Positions 18,033-26,297 of a stretch of 64,000 nucleotides of DNA are shown here, piece after piece. Position 1 is the first letter of the stretch; each line of letters opens with the position of its first letter. The notes under the pieces were generated by a model. The model did no database searches. It was not told the origin of the DNA and saw nothing but the letters and a program-made list of their open reading frames with translations. This DNA comes from Polaromonas sp. CG_9.7 (GTDB taxonomy: Bacteria; Pseudomonadota; Gammaproteobacteria; Burkholderiales; Burkholderiaceae_C): NCBI RefSeq assembly GCF_015752205.1, contig NZ_JADOVG010000020.1, positions 1 to 64,000 on the forward strand. Direction: 5' to 3'. Made by a program: the position numbers and the translations under genes.

Positions 18033-21000
18033 ATGACCGCCGCCTACGAATGCAACGGCCAGCCCGTTTCCGCCGATGCCTTTTACGCCATTGCCTGCGA
18101 TCCGCGCCGCAGTGTGGCGGTCGAGGCTTGCGCGGGTGCGGGCAAGACCTGGATGCTGGTCTCGCGCATCGTGCGGGCGCTGCTCGATGGCGCGAACGCC
18201 TCGGACCATGCCGACGGCACGCCGCGCGAGGCGGTGCGGCCACATGAAATCCTGGCCATCACTTTCACCAGGAAGGCGGCTGGCGAGATGCGCGAGCGGC
18301 TGGATGAATGGCTGAAAAAGTTCACCCATGCCGACGACGAAACCCTGCGCCAGGAACTGGTGATGCGCGGCGTTTCAAGCCAAAAAAGTTTGCAATCCAA
18401 TGCCGACATGCGCCGGCAGCTGTCAAACTTGTACCGCTCCATGCTCGCCAATGGCCGTTCGGTGCAGATACGCACCTTTCATGGCTGGTTTGCTGCATTG
18501 CTGCGCAGCGCGCCGGTAGCCGTGCTGCACCAACTGGGCATGCCGGTGAATTACCAGTTGCTAGAAGACGATGCGCCTGCCCGGGCGCTGGTATGGCGCC
18601 GCTTTTATGCGGCGATGGCCGGCAATCCACCGCTGCAGGCTGACTTCGAGGCGCTGGTGCTGGGCCACGGCCGCTTTCAGGCCCACAAGGCGCTGCACAC
18701 CGCACTGGACAAGCGGACCGAGTTCGTGCTGGCCGATGAAAAATGCGTGGTCGATGCGTCGGTACAGCCGTTTGCGCTGCAGTTTCCAGAGTTCGCCGAA
18801 CTCGCCACGCCGCAGGACTGCCTGGCGCCTGCCGGTCGGGGCCACGCCTTGCTGGTCCATGCCGCCACAGCTCTGGGACGCGCCAGCGCGCCGTCGTTTT
18901 CCGCCAAGGGCGCCGAACTGGAGCAGGCCTTGAGCCGACTGGACCTGCCCGGCATCTTCAGCGCGCTGCTGACCGACAAGGGAACGCCGCGCAAGTTCGG
19001 CGAAAAAATCAACGGCATCGACACGGTGCGCCAGGCTCAGGACCTGGTGCTGCGGGTGCAGGCTGCCTGCCAGCAGCACGAGGCGTGGGTGCATCAGCAG
19101 CGCATGGCCCGGCTCAGCCGCTTGTTGATTGCACAGTACAACCAGCTCAAGCGCGAGCAGGGCTGGGTGGACATGAACGATGTCGAGCGCGCTGCGCTGG
19201 TCATGCTGGGCGACCCGGTGCTGGCCGGTTGGGTGCAGGAGCGGCTGGATGCGCGCATCAAGCACCTGATGATCGACGAGTTCCAGGACACCAACCCGCT
19301 GCAGTGGCAGGCGTTGTCGGCCTGGCTGAGCGGCTACGGCGGCGCGGGCTCGGCCCCCAGCGTGTTTCTGGTCGGTGACCCGAAGCAGAGCATCTACCGC
19401 TTTCGCCGCGCCGAGCCGCAGGTGTTTCGTGCCGCGCAGGTTTTCGTGGTCGAGGGGCTGGGCGGTGACTTGCTCAGTTGTGACCACACCCGGCGCAATG
19501 CGCTGGCGGTGATCGAGACAGTCAATGCGGTGATGGGCCATGCGCGCACGGCGGACGGCTACGACGGTTTTCGCGACCACAGCACCGATTCGACGAAAGC
19601 CGGTGCCACCGGCTGCCTGCCGGCGATTCCCCGGCTGGGGGCGAATGCCGATGCCAGCATGCCGCCCGGCGAAGGCTGGCGCGACAGCTTGACGACGCCG
19701 CGCGAATTGCCCGAAGAAACACTGCGAACGCTGGAGGCGCGCCAGGCCGCCGCCTGGATTTCCCGGCAGATTGCCAGTGGCCTGGCACCGTCGGATGTGA
19801 TGGTGCTGTCGCGCAAGCGGGCCGGCCTGCTGCCGGTGCAGGAGGCCTTGCGGGCACTGCATATTCCCGCGCAGATAGGCGAGAAAACCGACCTGATCGA
19901 CTGCTGCGAAGTACTGGACATGGTGGCGCTGCTCGACGCACTGGTGTCGCCGCAAAACGATTTGTCGCTGGCCAGAGCCTTGCGTTCGCCGCTGTTCGGC
20001 CTGCTCGATGCCAGCCTGGTGAAGATCGCGCTGCTGCAGCGCGAGCACAAGCTGCCGTGGCACGATTTGCTGCAAAAAACAGAGCTGCTGGCGCCTGAGC
20101 TGCAAGGGCTGTCGGCCAAATTGTCGCGCTGGAAGGGCTGGCTGGACAGCCTGCCGCCGCACGATGCGCTGCAAGGCATCTACGACGATGGCGATGTGCT
20201 GGCACGTTTTGCCGCAGCAGCCCCCGCCGCCCGGCGCCTGTCGGTGCTGGCCAACCTGCGCGCGCTGCTGGCCGTGGCGCTGGGTCGCGATGGCGGCCGC
20301 TTTGCCACCCCCTACGGCCTGGTGCGCGCGCTCAAGGCGGGCGGCCTGCTGGCGCCGGTAGCGGCCAACGACGCTGCGGTGCGTCTGTTGACCATCCACG
20401 GCGCCAAGGGGCTGGAAGCCGAAGCGGTGCTGCTGCTGGACACCGACACGGCCGAGCGCAACGCCGACAGCATGGGCGTGCTGATCGACTGGCCAGGCGA
20501 AGCCACCGAGCCGCACAAGCTGGTGTTCCTGGTCAGTGAAGCCAAGCCGCCGGCCTGCGCGCAGGACACGCTGGCCATCGAACAGGCGGCCCGCAAGCGC
20601 GAGGAGCTCAATGCCCTGTATGTCGCCATGACGCGCGCCCGCCACACGCTGGTCATCTCGTCGATCACGCCGCACCGCACGACCACCGACAGCTGGTGGC
20701 AGCGGCTGCAGGGCCTGCTGCCGCCGCTGGCCGCGCCTAGCCCCGCCGGCGAGTCCGCCAGCCAGGACACGCCCGGCGTGTTTTACCTGGCCGAGCTGGC
20801 GGTATTGCCCGACACACCGTTACCCAAGCCGCTGCCGGAAACACCGGCGGACGAAGACCCGGCGATTGCCCGCATCGGCAAGGCCATGCACCGCCTGCTG
20901 GAGTGGGGCGGTCCGACGTCGGCCGAGCATGTCGGCGCGGTGGCGCGCGAGTTCCGGCTCAGTCCGGCGCAGTCGGCCGAGGCGTCTGTCTTGGCCCAGC

Positions 21001-21305
21001 GCATCATCCAGGGCGACGGGGCCTGGGCCTGGCAAGAGGACATTCTGGCCTGGCAGGGCAATGAAGTGGACCTGGTGTTCCAGGGCCAGGCCTTGCGGCT
21101 CGACCGCCTGGTCCAGCGCAAGGACGCCGGCCATGAAGGCCAGTGGTGGGTGCTGGACTACAAGTCAGCGCCAAAGCCCGAACTGCAACCCGAGTTGCTC
21201 ATCAAAATGCGGATCTACCGTGCCGCCGTGCAGCGAATCTACCCGGGCGCACCGGTGAAAGTGGCCTTCCTCACAGGGCAAGGAACTGTTGTGGCGCTTG
21301 ACTGA
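18033..21305 (+). CDS. addA: AddA-like UvrD/Rep helicase-nuclease
   Basis: Superfamily 1A helicase with a C-terminal nuclease, which would resect double-strand ends together with AddB. Walker A is ACAGAGKTW near residues 32-40. Motif Ia is EILAITFTRKAAGEMRERL. The DExx box is HLMIDEFQDTNPLQW, motif III is VFLVGDPKQSIYRFRRAEP, and motif V is LLTIHGAKGLEAEAV. The nuclease domain near the C-terminus has RLDRLVQ and WWVLDYKSAPKP. The start at 18033 has AAGAGAG just upstream. An in-frame ATG at 18003 is less likely. Both subunits keep nuclease motifs, the AddAB rather than RecBCD arrangement. Confidence 0.88.
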   Translation: MTAAYECNGQPVSADAFYAIACDPRRSVAVEACAGAGKTWMLVSRIVRALLDGANASDHADGTPREAVRPHEILAITFTRKAAGEMRERLDEWLKKFTHADDETLRQELVMRGVSSQKSLQSNADMRRQLSNLYRSMLANGRSVQIRTFHGWFAALLRSAPVAVLHQLGMPVNYQLLEDDAPARALVWRRFYAAMAGNPPLQADFEALVLGHGRFQAHKALHTALDKRTEFVLADEKCVVDASVQPFALQFPEFAELATPQDCLAPAGRGHALLVHAATALGRASAPSFSAKGAELEQALSRLDLPGIFSALLTDKGTPRKFGEKINGIDTVRQAQDLVLRVQAACQQHEAWVHQQRMARLSRLLIAQYNQLKREQGWVDMNDVERAALVMLGDPVLAGWVQERLDARIKHLMIDEFQDTNPLQWQALSAWLSGYGGAGSAPSVFLVGDPKQSIYRFRRAEPQVFRAAQVFVVEGLGGDLLSCDHTRRNALAVIETVNAVMGHARTADGYDGFRDHSTDSTKAGATGCLPAIPRLGANADASMPPGEGWRDSLTTPRELPEETLRTLEARQAAAWISRQIASGLAPSDVMVLSRKRAGLLPVQEALRALHIPAQIGEKTDLIDCCEVLDMVALLDALVSPQNDLSLARALRSPLFGLLDASLVKIALLQREHKLPWHDLLQKTELLAPELQGLSAKLSRWKGWLDSLPPHDALQGIYDDGDVLARFAAAAPAARRLSVLANLRALLAVALGRDGGRFATPYGLVRALKAGGLLAPVAANDAAVRLLTIHGAKGLEAEAVLLLDTDTAERNADSMGVLIDWPGEATEPHKLVFLVSEAKPPACAQDTLAIEQAARKREELNALYVAMTRARHTLVISSITPHRTTTDSWWQRLQGLLPPLAAPSPAGESASQDTPGVFYLAELAVLPDTPLPKPLPETPADEDPAIARIGKAMHRLLEWGGPTSAEHVGAVAREFRLSPAQSAEASVLAQRIIQGDGAWAWQEDILAWQGNEVDLVFQGQALRLDRLVQRKDAGHEGQWWVLDYKSAPKPELQPELLIKMRIYRAAVQRIYPGAPVKVAFLTGQGTVVALD

Positions 21306-21312
21306 TCACAAA

Positions 21313-21340
21313 ACAGCAGCGCTGGATGCAGCGTTGCTGT
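21313..21340 (+). terminator. hairpin after addA (possible terminator)
   Basis: A 12-bp stem with one G-T pair (ACAGCAGCGCTG at 21313-21324 with CAGCGTTGCTGT at 21329-21340). Only a weak T-rich tail follows, so termination is uncertain. Confidence 0.4.
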
Positions 21341-21399
21341 TGATTTCATGTTGCAACCCAGGCTGGCCAGGCCGGCTTATTTTTGAAAGTACCGGATTT

Positions 21400-22032
21400 A
21401 TGTACAAATCGCTTGCTGTTTCGCTGGCGCTGCTGGCCTCGACCACTCTGGCGCTGGCCCAGATGCCTGCGCCTTCAAACCCTTCGGTGCGGTTGCGCGC
21501 CACGATCCAGACGGTCGAGGCCGGCAGCCTGACGGTCAAGGATCGCAGCGGCGAAGTCATCACCCTCGCGCGTCCTGCCGACATGGGTGTGTCCGAGGTG
21601 TTTGCGATCACCCTGGCCGATATCAAGCCCGGCAGCTATATCGGCACCGCCGCCATGCCGCAGGCCGATGGCAGCCAGCGGGCGCTCGAAGTGCTGGTGT
21701 TTCCCGAAGCAGCGCGCGGCACCGGAGAAGGCCACTTTGCGTGGGACCTCCAACCCGAAAGCACGATGACCAACGCCACCGTCGCAGACCTGGTCGAAGC
21801 GCCTTCCAGTGTTCCGGGCGGCAAAATGCTCAAGCTTAAATACAAGGACGGCGAAAAAACCGTCATCGTGCCATCTGGCACGCCGGTGGTCAGCTTCAAG
21901 CCAGCCAAGGACGATGAAAAAGCGCTGCTGGTGCCGGGGGCCAGAGTGTTGATCACCGCGCAGGAAAAAGAAGGCAAGCCGACAGCGCTGCGCGTGATCG
22001 TCGGCCGCAACGGGTTTGCGCCACCGATGTAA
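21400..22032 (+). CDS. predicted periplasmic protein of unknown function
   Basis: I do not recognise this family with confidence. The first 20 residues form a signal peptide (MYKSLAVSLALLASTTLALA). The mature part of about 190 aa is rich in short beta-like segments, such as RLRATIQTVEAGSLTVKDRSG and TVIVPSGTPVVSFKPA, resembling the small OB-like folds of DUF5666-type proteins. That resemblance is tentative. Translation should start at 21400, because the 37 upstream codons would bury the signal peptide. It stands 94 bases after addA and need not be functionally related. Confidence 0.7.
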   Translation: MYKSLAVSLALLASTTLALAQMPAPSNPSVRLRATIQTVEAGSLTVKDRSGEVITLARPADMGVSEVFAITLADIKPGSYIGTAAMPQADGSQRALEVLVFPEAARGTGEGHFAWDLQPESTMTNATVADLVEAPSSVPGGKMLKLKYKDGEKTVIVPSGTPVVSFKPAKDDEKALLVPGARVLITAQEKEGKPTALRVIVGRNGFAPPM

Positions 22033-22208
22033 CTGCAATAATCACTGTCCTCGCAAGCCGGCCTGAAGTCCGCTCCGCACATGAATTCCAGGCTATTGCA
22101 CGGCCAGCCCAATATTGGCGGGCGTTGCCGGCTATTGATTACAGGGCACAGCTTGCCTGCTTGCCGGTTTTAACTTTTAATTGCACACAGGGTGCAGACG
22201 GATTTTTT

Positions 22209-23585
22209 TTGAACACTACAAGCTCTCCTGTCCAACCGCTACGCATAGCCGTCATTGGCGGCGGTCCCGCCGGCCTGATGGCAGCCGAAACGCTGGCCAT
22301 CGCCGGCCCGGCGGTTTGCGTACAGGTGTATGACGCCATGCCGTCGGTTGGCCGCAAGTTTCTGCTGGCCGGCAAGGGCGGGCTGAACCTGACGCACTCC
22401 GAACCCGCAGAGATTTTCCTCAAGCGCTACGGCGAGCACAGCTTGCCGCTGCAGACGCTGATGGCCGCTTTTGGACCGGCCGAACTGCGCGCCTGGACCG
22501 AAGCGCTGGGCATCGAAACCTTTGTCGGCAGTTCGGGGCTGGTGTTTCCCAAAGACATGAAGGCCGCGCCGATGCTGCGCGCCTGGCTGCACCGTCTGCG
22601 CCAGTCAGGCGTGAAGTTTTCCATGCGCCATCGCTGGCTGGGCTGGGCCGACGACGGCGCCTTGAAGTTTTCAACGCCCACTGGCGAATTGCTGGTGCAG
22701 GCCGATGCCGTGGTGCTGGCGCTTGGCGGTGGCAGCTGGAAACGCCTGGGTTCGGACGGCGCCTGGGTGCCCTGGCTGGCCGAGCGCGGCGTGGCGGTGG
22801 CGCCGCTGCAGCCGTCGAACTGCGGCTTTTACGTGACGGCCCGCCCTGCGCTGGAGGCTGCCGGTCACGGCGAAACCCGGCGAGATTTTCTGCGGGAACT
22901 GGTCGGCCAGGCGCCGCAGCCGCAACCGGGCTGGAGCGAACACTTTGCCAGCCGCTTTGCCGGCCAGCCCTTCAAGTCGGTGGCGATCCGCTTCACCGAC
23001 TCGCAAGGCCGCGCCTTCAGCCGCAAGGGCGAATTCGTCGCCACGGCTACTGGCATTGAAGGCAGCCTGGTGTACGCCGCCTCCAGTCTGCTGAGGGAAG
23101 AAATCGAAGCCCGAGGCAGCGCCACCTTGTTTCTCGATCTGCTGCCCGACAAGACGCCCGAACAGGTGCTGGTCGAAGTGCGTCATCCGCGCGGCTCTCG
23201 CTCGCTGTCGAGTCACCTGAAAAGCCGCCTGAATCTGGACGGCATCAAGGCCGGCATGCTTTACGAACTGCTGGGCAAGGAAGCCATGGCTGACCCGGTG
23301 ACGCTGGCTGCCGGCATCAAGGCGCTGCCGCTGAAGCTGGTGGCGGTGCGTCCGATTGACGAAGCCATCAGCAGCGCCGGCGGCGTCCGGTTTGCGGGGC
23401 TGGATGCGAACCTGCAAATCGCCGTGCCCGCCGACCTCACGCCCCCGCTGTTTTGCGCTGGCGAAATGCTCGACTGGGAAGCGCCCACTGGTGGTTACCT
23501 GATGACGGCTTGCTTTGCCACCGGCCGTGCGGCCGGGCAGGGTGTTCTGCGGCATTTCGGCCAAGCGCTGCCGAACGGCGCCTGA
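22209..23585 (+). CDS. HI0933-type FAD-dependent oxidoreductase
   Basis: Flavoprotein of the HI0933/YhiN family, about 458 aa. The dinucleotide-binding fold is at the N-terminus (RIAVIGGGPAGLMAAETLAIAG). The family signature GRKFLLAGKGGLNLTHSEP follows, then AVVLALGGGSWKRLGSDGAW. The C-terminal FAD contact is LFCAGEMLDWEAPTGGYLMTACFATGRAAG. The substrate is unknown for the family. The start is uncertain: no ATG lies near. The TTG at 22209 has a GGA about 9 bases upstream and gives a family-like N-terminus, while another TTG at 22125 would add 28 unrelated residues. Confidence 0.88.
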   Translation: MNTTSSPVQPLRIAVIGGGPAGLMAAETLAIAGPAVCVQVYDAMPSVGRKFLLAGKGGLNLTHSEPAEIFLKRYGEHSLPLQTLMAAFGPAELRAWTEALGIETFVGSSGLVFPKDMKAAPMLRAWLHRLRQSGVKFSMRHRWLGWADDGALKFSTPTGELLVQADAVVLALGGGSWKRLGSDGAWVPWLAERGVAVAPLQPSNCGFYVTARPALEAAGHGETRRDFLRELVGQAPQPQPGWSEHFASRFAGQPFKSVAIRFTDSQGRAFSRKGEFVATATGIEGSLVYAASSLLREEIEARGSATLFLDLLPDKTPEQVLVEVRHPRGSRSLSSHLKSRLNLDGIKAGMLYELLGKEAMADPVTLAAGIKALPLKLVAVRPIDEAISSAGGVRFAGLDANLQIAVPADLTPPLFCAGEMLDWEAPTGGYLMTACFATGRAAGQGVLRHFGQALPNGA

Positions 23586-23739
23586 ACGGCTGGCGCCTTA
23601 GGTGCAGCAAAACTTGTTTGACTGGTTCTCACGCTTGCAGGATATTCAAGGTTTTGCTGTCACTGCCCGGTGCCCTTAAAGCAGCTGGGATTCACTTTTG
23701 TCACCGCGGACCTGATCTGCAATCCATGACCCTGGGGCA

Positions 23740-23785
23740 GAAGGCATGGTTCCCGGGTCGAGCCCGGGATGACAAAAAAGGTGAG
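23740..23785. repeat. palindromic intergenic repeat
   Basis: CCCGGGTCGAGCCCGGGA followed by TGACAAAAAAG resembles the widespread proteobacterial REP-like sequence built on CCCGGGCTCGACCCGGG. It lies between two convergent genes and may act as a weak terminator. Confidence 0.5.
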
Positions 23786-23814
23786 AAACAGCATGAATTC
23801 CTTGATTTCCACCT

Positions 23815-24519
23815 TCAGGCCTTGACGGGTGGCGCATGTTCCGCTTCCGGTGCGCCCAGATGGGTCGCGAACCACTCAACCGCCAGTTTGACCACGGCTT
23901 CCAGTGTCCCTTTTTCTTCAAACAAATGGGTGCTGCCTTCAACGATCGACATGCGCTTTTCTCCGCGCAGGTGCGTCAGGGAATCCTCGTTGAACTGCAT
24001 GACGCCCTGGTCGGCGCTGTCGGCGATTAACAGCGTTGGCGCGGTGACGGCCGCCAACGCCACCGGGCCGGCCAGGTCGGGCCGCCCGTCAAGCAACACC
24101 ACGGCGGCAACCTGCCGGCCCAGCCGGGCAGCGGCAATGATGGCGGCGGCACTGCCGGTGCTGTCGCCGAAGTAGCCCAGCGGCAACTTCGCCAGTTCGG
24201 GTTGCGCCGTGGCCCAAAGCGTGGCATCCTGCAGGCGCCCGGTGAGCAAGGCAATGTCAAAGCGGTGTTGGCGGGTGTGAACGTCGATTTGCTCTTCTTG
24301 CGCTGTCAACACGTCAAACAGCAGCGTGGCAATGCCGGCCTGCTGCAATTGTTCGGCTACCAGCCGGTTGCGCGCGCTGTGCCGGCCGCTGCCGCTGCCA
24401 TGGACAAACAGCACCAGCCCGATGGCGCCGTCCGGCACCGTCAGATCGCCGTAAAGCCTGGTGTCGCCGCAGGGAATGCGGACTTCGAGCGCAGCAGAAA
24501 CATGAAGAGGAATTTTCAT
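23815..24519 (-). CDS. dienelactone hydrolase-like alpha/beta hydrolase
   Basis: Cytoplasmic alpha/beta-hydrolase of 234 aa. The oxyanion region is VLFVHGSGSGRHSARN, and the nucleophile elbow is GYFGDSTGSAAA, a Gly-Asp-Ser-Thr-Gly version of GxSxG. The acid is probably the Asp of LLIADSADQGV and the base the His of VEGSTHLFEE. In some bacteria this domain is fused to a phosphoribosyltransferase, but here it stands alone. A strong Shine-Dalgarno (GGAGG) precedes the ATG. The substrate is unknown. Confidence 0.87.
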   Translation of the reverse strand: MKIPLHVSAALEVRIPCGDTRLYGDLTVPDGAIGLVLFVHGSGSGRHSARNRLVAEQLQQAGIATLLFDVLTAQEEQIDVHTRQHRFDIALLTGRLQDATLWATAQPELAKLPLGYFGDSTGSAAAIIAAARLGRQVAAVVLLDGRPDLAGPVALAAVTAPTLLIADSADQGVMQFNEDSLTHLRGEKRMSIVEGSTHLFEEKGTLEAVVKLAVEWFATHLGAPEAEHAPPVKA

Positions 24520-24667
24520 GGAGGCCCTCCATCAAAAGCAAAGCACCAGCCTACAAGAAACCGGCGCGTCGTGGCATCAGACTTTGCCATTTTTCTTGTC
24601 ATCCAGCACACGCAGGCAGATTTTTAAGTAAAAACCACTGCTTGTGCATGCCCAGCAAGCGCTGAAT

Positions 24668-24695
24668 GCTATAAAAATAGCACCATATCAATACA
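24668..24695 (+). repeat. partial AT-rich repeat
   Basis: GCTATAAAAATAGCACCATA resembles the left end of the ~60-bp AT-rich repeat. Only a fragment is present, in the 236-base gap between the hydrolase and argA. Nothing else is seen in that gap. Confidence 0.35.
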
Positions 24696-24755
24696 TTAGA
24701 TCGCTTCGCGGTTTGCCGGGCTGCTCACCCCACACGGCGGTGTAATCGCTCTTGA

Positions 24756-26105
24756 TCAACTCAGTTTCTTTACCAGCACCAGGCTCTTGCGGTCCCAGTT
24801 GTATTTGCGCTTGCGGGCGTCGGGCAGCCAGTCGGGCTCCATCTGCACGAAGCCGCGCTTGATGAACCAGTGCATGGTGCGCGTGGTCAGCACAAAAATG
24901 CTTTGCAGGCCGGCGGCTTTGGCGCGCTGCTCGATGCGTTTGAGGATTTTCTCGCCGTCGCCCTGACCCTGGCTTTGCGGCGACACCGTGAGGGCCGCCA
25001 TCTCGGCGGTCCTGGCCTCGGGGTAGGGGTATAGCGCTGCGCAGGCAAAGATCACGCCGTCATGCTCGACGATGGTGTAGTGGTCAGCGTCGCGTTCGAT
25101 CTCGGTGCGGCTGCGCTTGACCAGCGTGCCGTCTTTTTCAAACGGCTCGATCAACTGCAAAATGCCGCCTACGTCGTCGGCGGTGGCTTCACGCAGCTCT
25201 TCGAGCTTTTCATCGACCACCATGGTGCCAATGCCGTCGTGCACATAGATTTCCAGCAACAGTGCGCCATCGACCGCGAACGGGATGATGTGGCTGCGCT
25301 CGACGCCCGCCTTGCAGGCCTTAACGCAGTGCTGCAGGTAAAACGCCGTGTCGCTAGGGCGCTGGGCGGCCGGCACCTGGGCCAGCAGACTTTCGGCGGC
25401 GGCCAGTGGCAGTTCGGTGTCGATCGGGTTGTCTTCGCTCAGGGGCTCGTCCGGATTGCTGCGGATTCCGGGGATTTCGGTGACAAAAATCAGCTTGTCG
25501 GCCTGCAGCGCAATCGACACGCTGGTCGCCACTTCTTCCATGGTCAGGTTGAAGGCTTCGCCGGTCGGCGAGAAACCGAAAGGCGACAGCAGCACCATCG
25601 CGCCAAAATCCAGCGTGCGGGAAATGCCGGCCACATCAACCTTGCGCACCAGCCCTGAATGCTGGAAATCCACGCCATCGACAATGCCGACCGGCCGGGC
25701 GGTGATGAAGTTGCCCGAGATCACGCGAACCGTCGAGCCGGCCATGGGCGTGTTGGGCAGGCCCTGGCTGAAGGCGGCCTCGATTTCATATCGCAGCTGG
25801 CCGGCCGCTTCCTGCGCGCAGTCGAGCGCCACGCCGTCGGTGATGCGCATGCCGTGCGAGTATTTCGCCTCGTGGCCCTTGGCGCTGAGCTGCTCATTGA
25901 CCTGCGGCCGAAAGCCATGCACCAATACCACCTTCACGCCCATGCTCTGGATCATGGCCAGGTCTTGCGCCAGGTGCGGCAGCTTGCCGGCCGCAATCGC
26001 CTCGCCGCAGACGCCGACCACGAAAGTCTGGTTGCGAAACTTGTGGATGTAGGGCGCCACCGAGCGGAACCAGGGGACAAAGGTGAAGTTGAATACCGTG
26101 GACAT
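24756..26105 (-). CDS. argA: amino-acid N-acetyltransferase (N-acetylglutamate synthase)
   Basis: First step of arginine synthesis: acetyl-CoA plus glutamate to N-acetylglutamate. The N-terminal amino-acid-kinase domain (residues about 1-290) contains VKVVLVHGFRPQVNEQL and VRVISGNFITARPVG. The C-terminal GNAT acetyltransferase domain contains LTVSPQSQGQGDGEKILKRI, the acetyl-CoA loop. At 449 aa it has the classical ArgA size and order. The start MSTVFNFTFVPWFRSVAPYI at 26105 is the family N-terminus. It is divergent from hrpA. Confidence 0.96.
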   Translation of the reverse strand: MSTVFNFTFVPWFRSVAPYIHKFRNQTFVVGVCGEAIAAGKLPHLAQDLAMIQSMGVKVVLVHGFRPQVNEQLSAKGHEAKYSHGMRITDGVALDCAQEAAGQLRYEIEAAFSQGLPNTPMAGSTVRVISGNFITARPVGIVDGVDFQHSGLVRKVDVAGISRTLDFGAMVLLSPFGFSPTGEAFNLTMEEVATSVSIALQADKLIFVTEIPGIRSNPDEPLSEDNPIDTELPLAAAESLLAQVPAAQRPSDTAFYLQHCVKACKAGVERSHIIPFAVDGALLLEIYVHDGIGTMVVDEKLEELREATADDVGGILQLIEPFEKDGTLVKRSRTEIERDADHYTIVEHDGVIFACAALYPYPEARTAEMAALTVSPQSQGQGDGEKILKRIEQRAKAAGLQSIFVLTTRTMHWFIKRGFVQMEPDWLPDARKRKYNWDRKSLVLVKKLS

Positions 26106-26297
26106 GGCGCGCTTTCGGGTTCGGGCATGGGCCGGTGAAACGCCAGGCAACACGCAAAGTCGACTGTCGCTGCATTTCACCGCAAACAAAAAAATAAGCA
26201 GTCAGTGTAAAGGCGTGCCCGGCGTCGACAGGCGCACCGGCGCCTGAAAGCCCGTCAGGCCAGTCCTGAGCGGGCAGAACGCCGATAATCAGCAGCT

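Noticed and set aside
18561-20675. A 704-codon open frame on the minus strand
   Set aside because: It lies wholly antisense to addA, has no recognisable domain and the biased composition of a shadow frame in GC-rich DNA.
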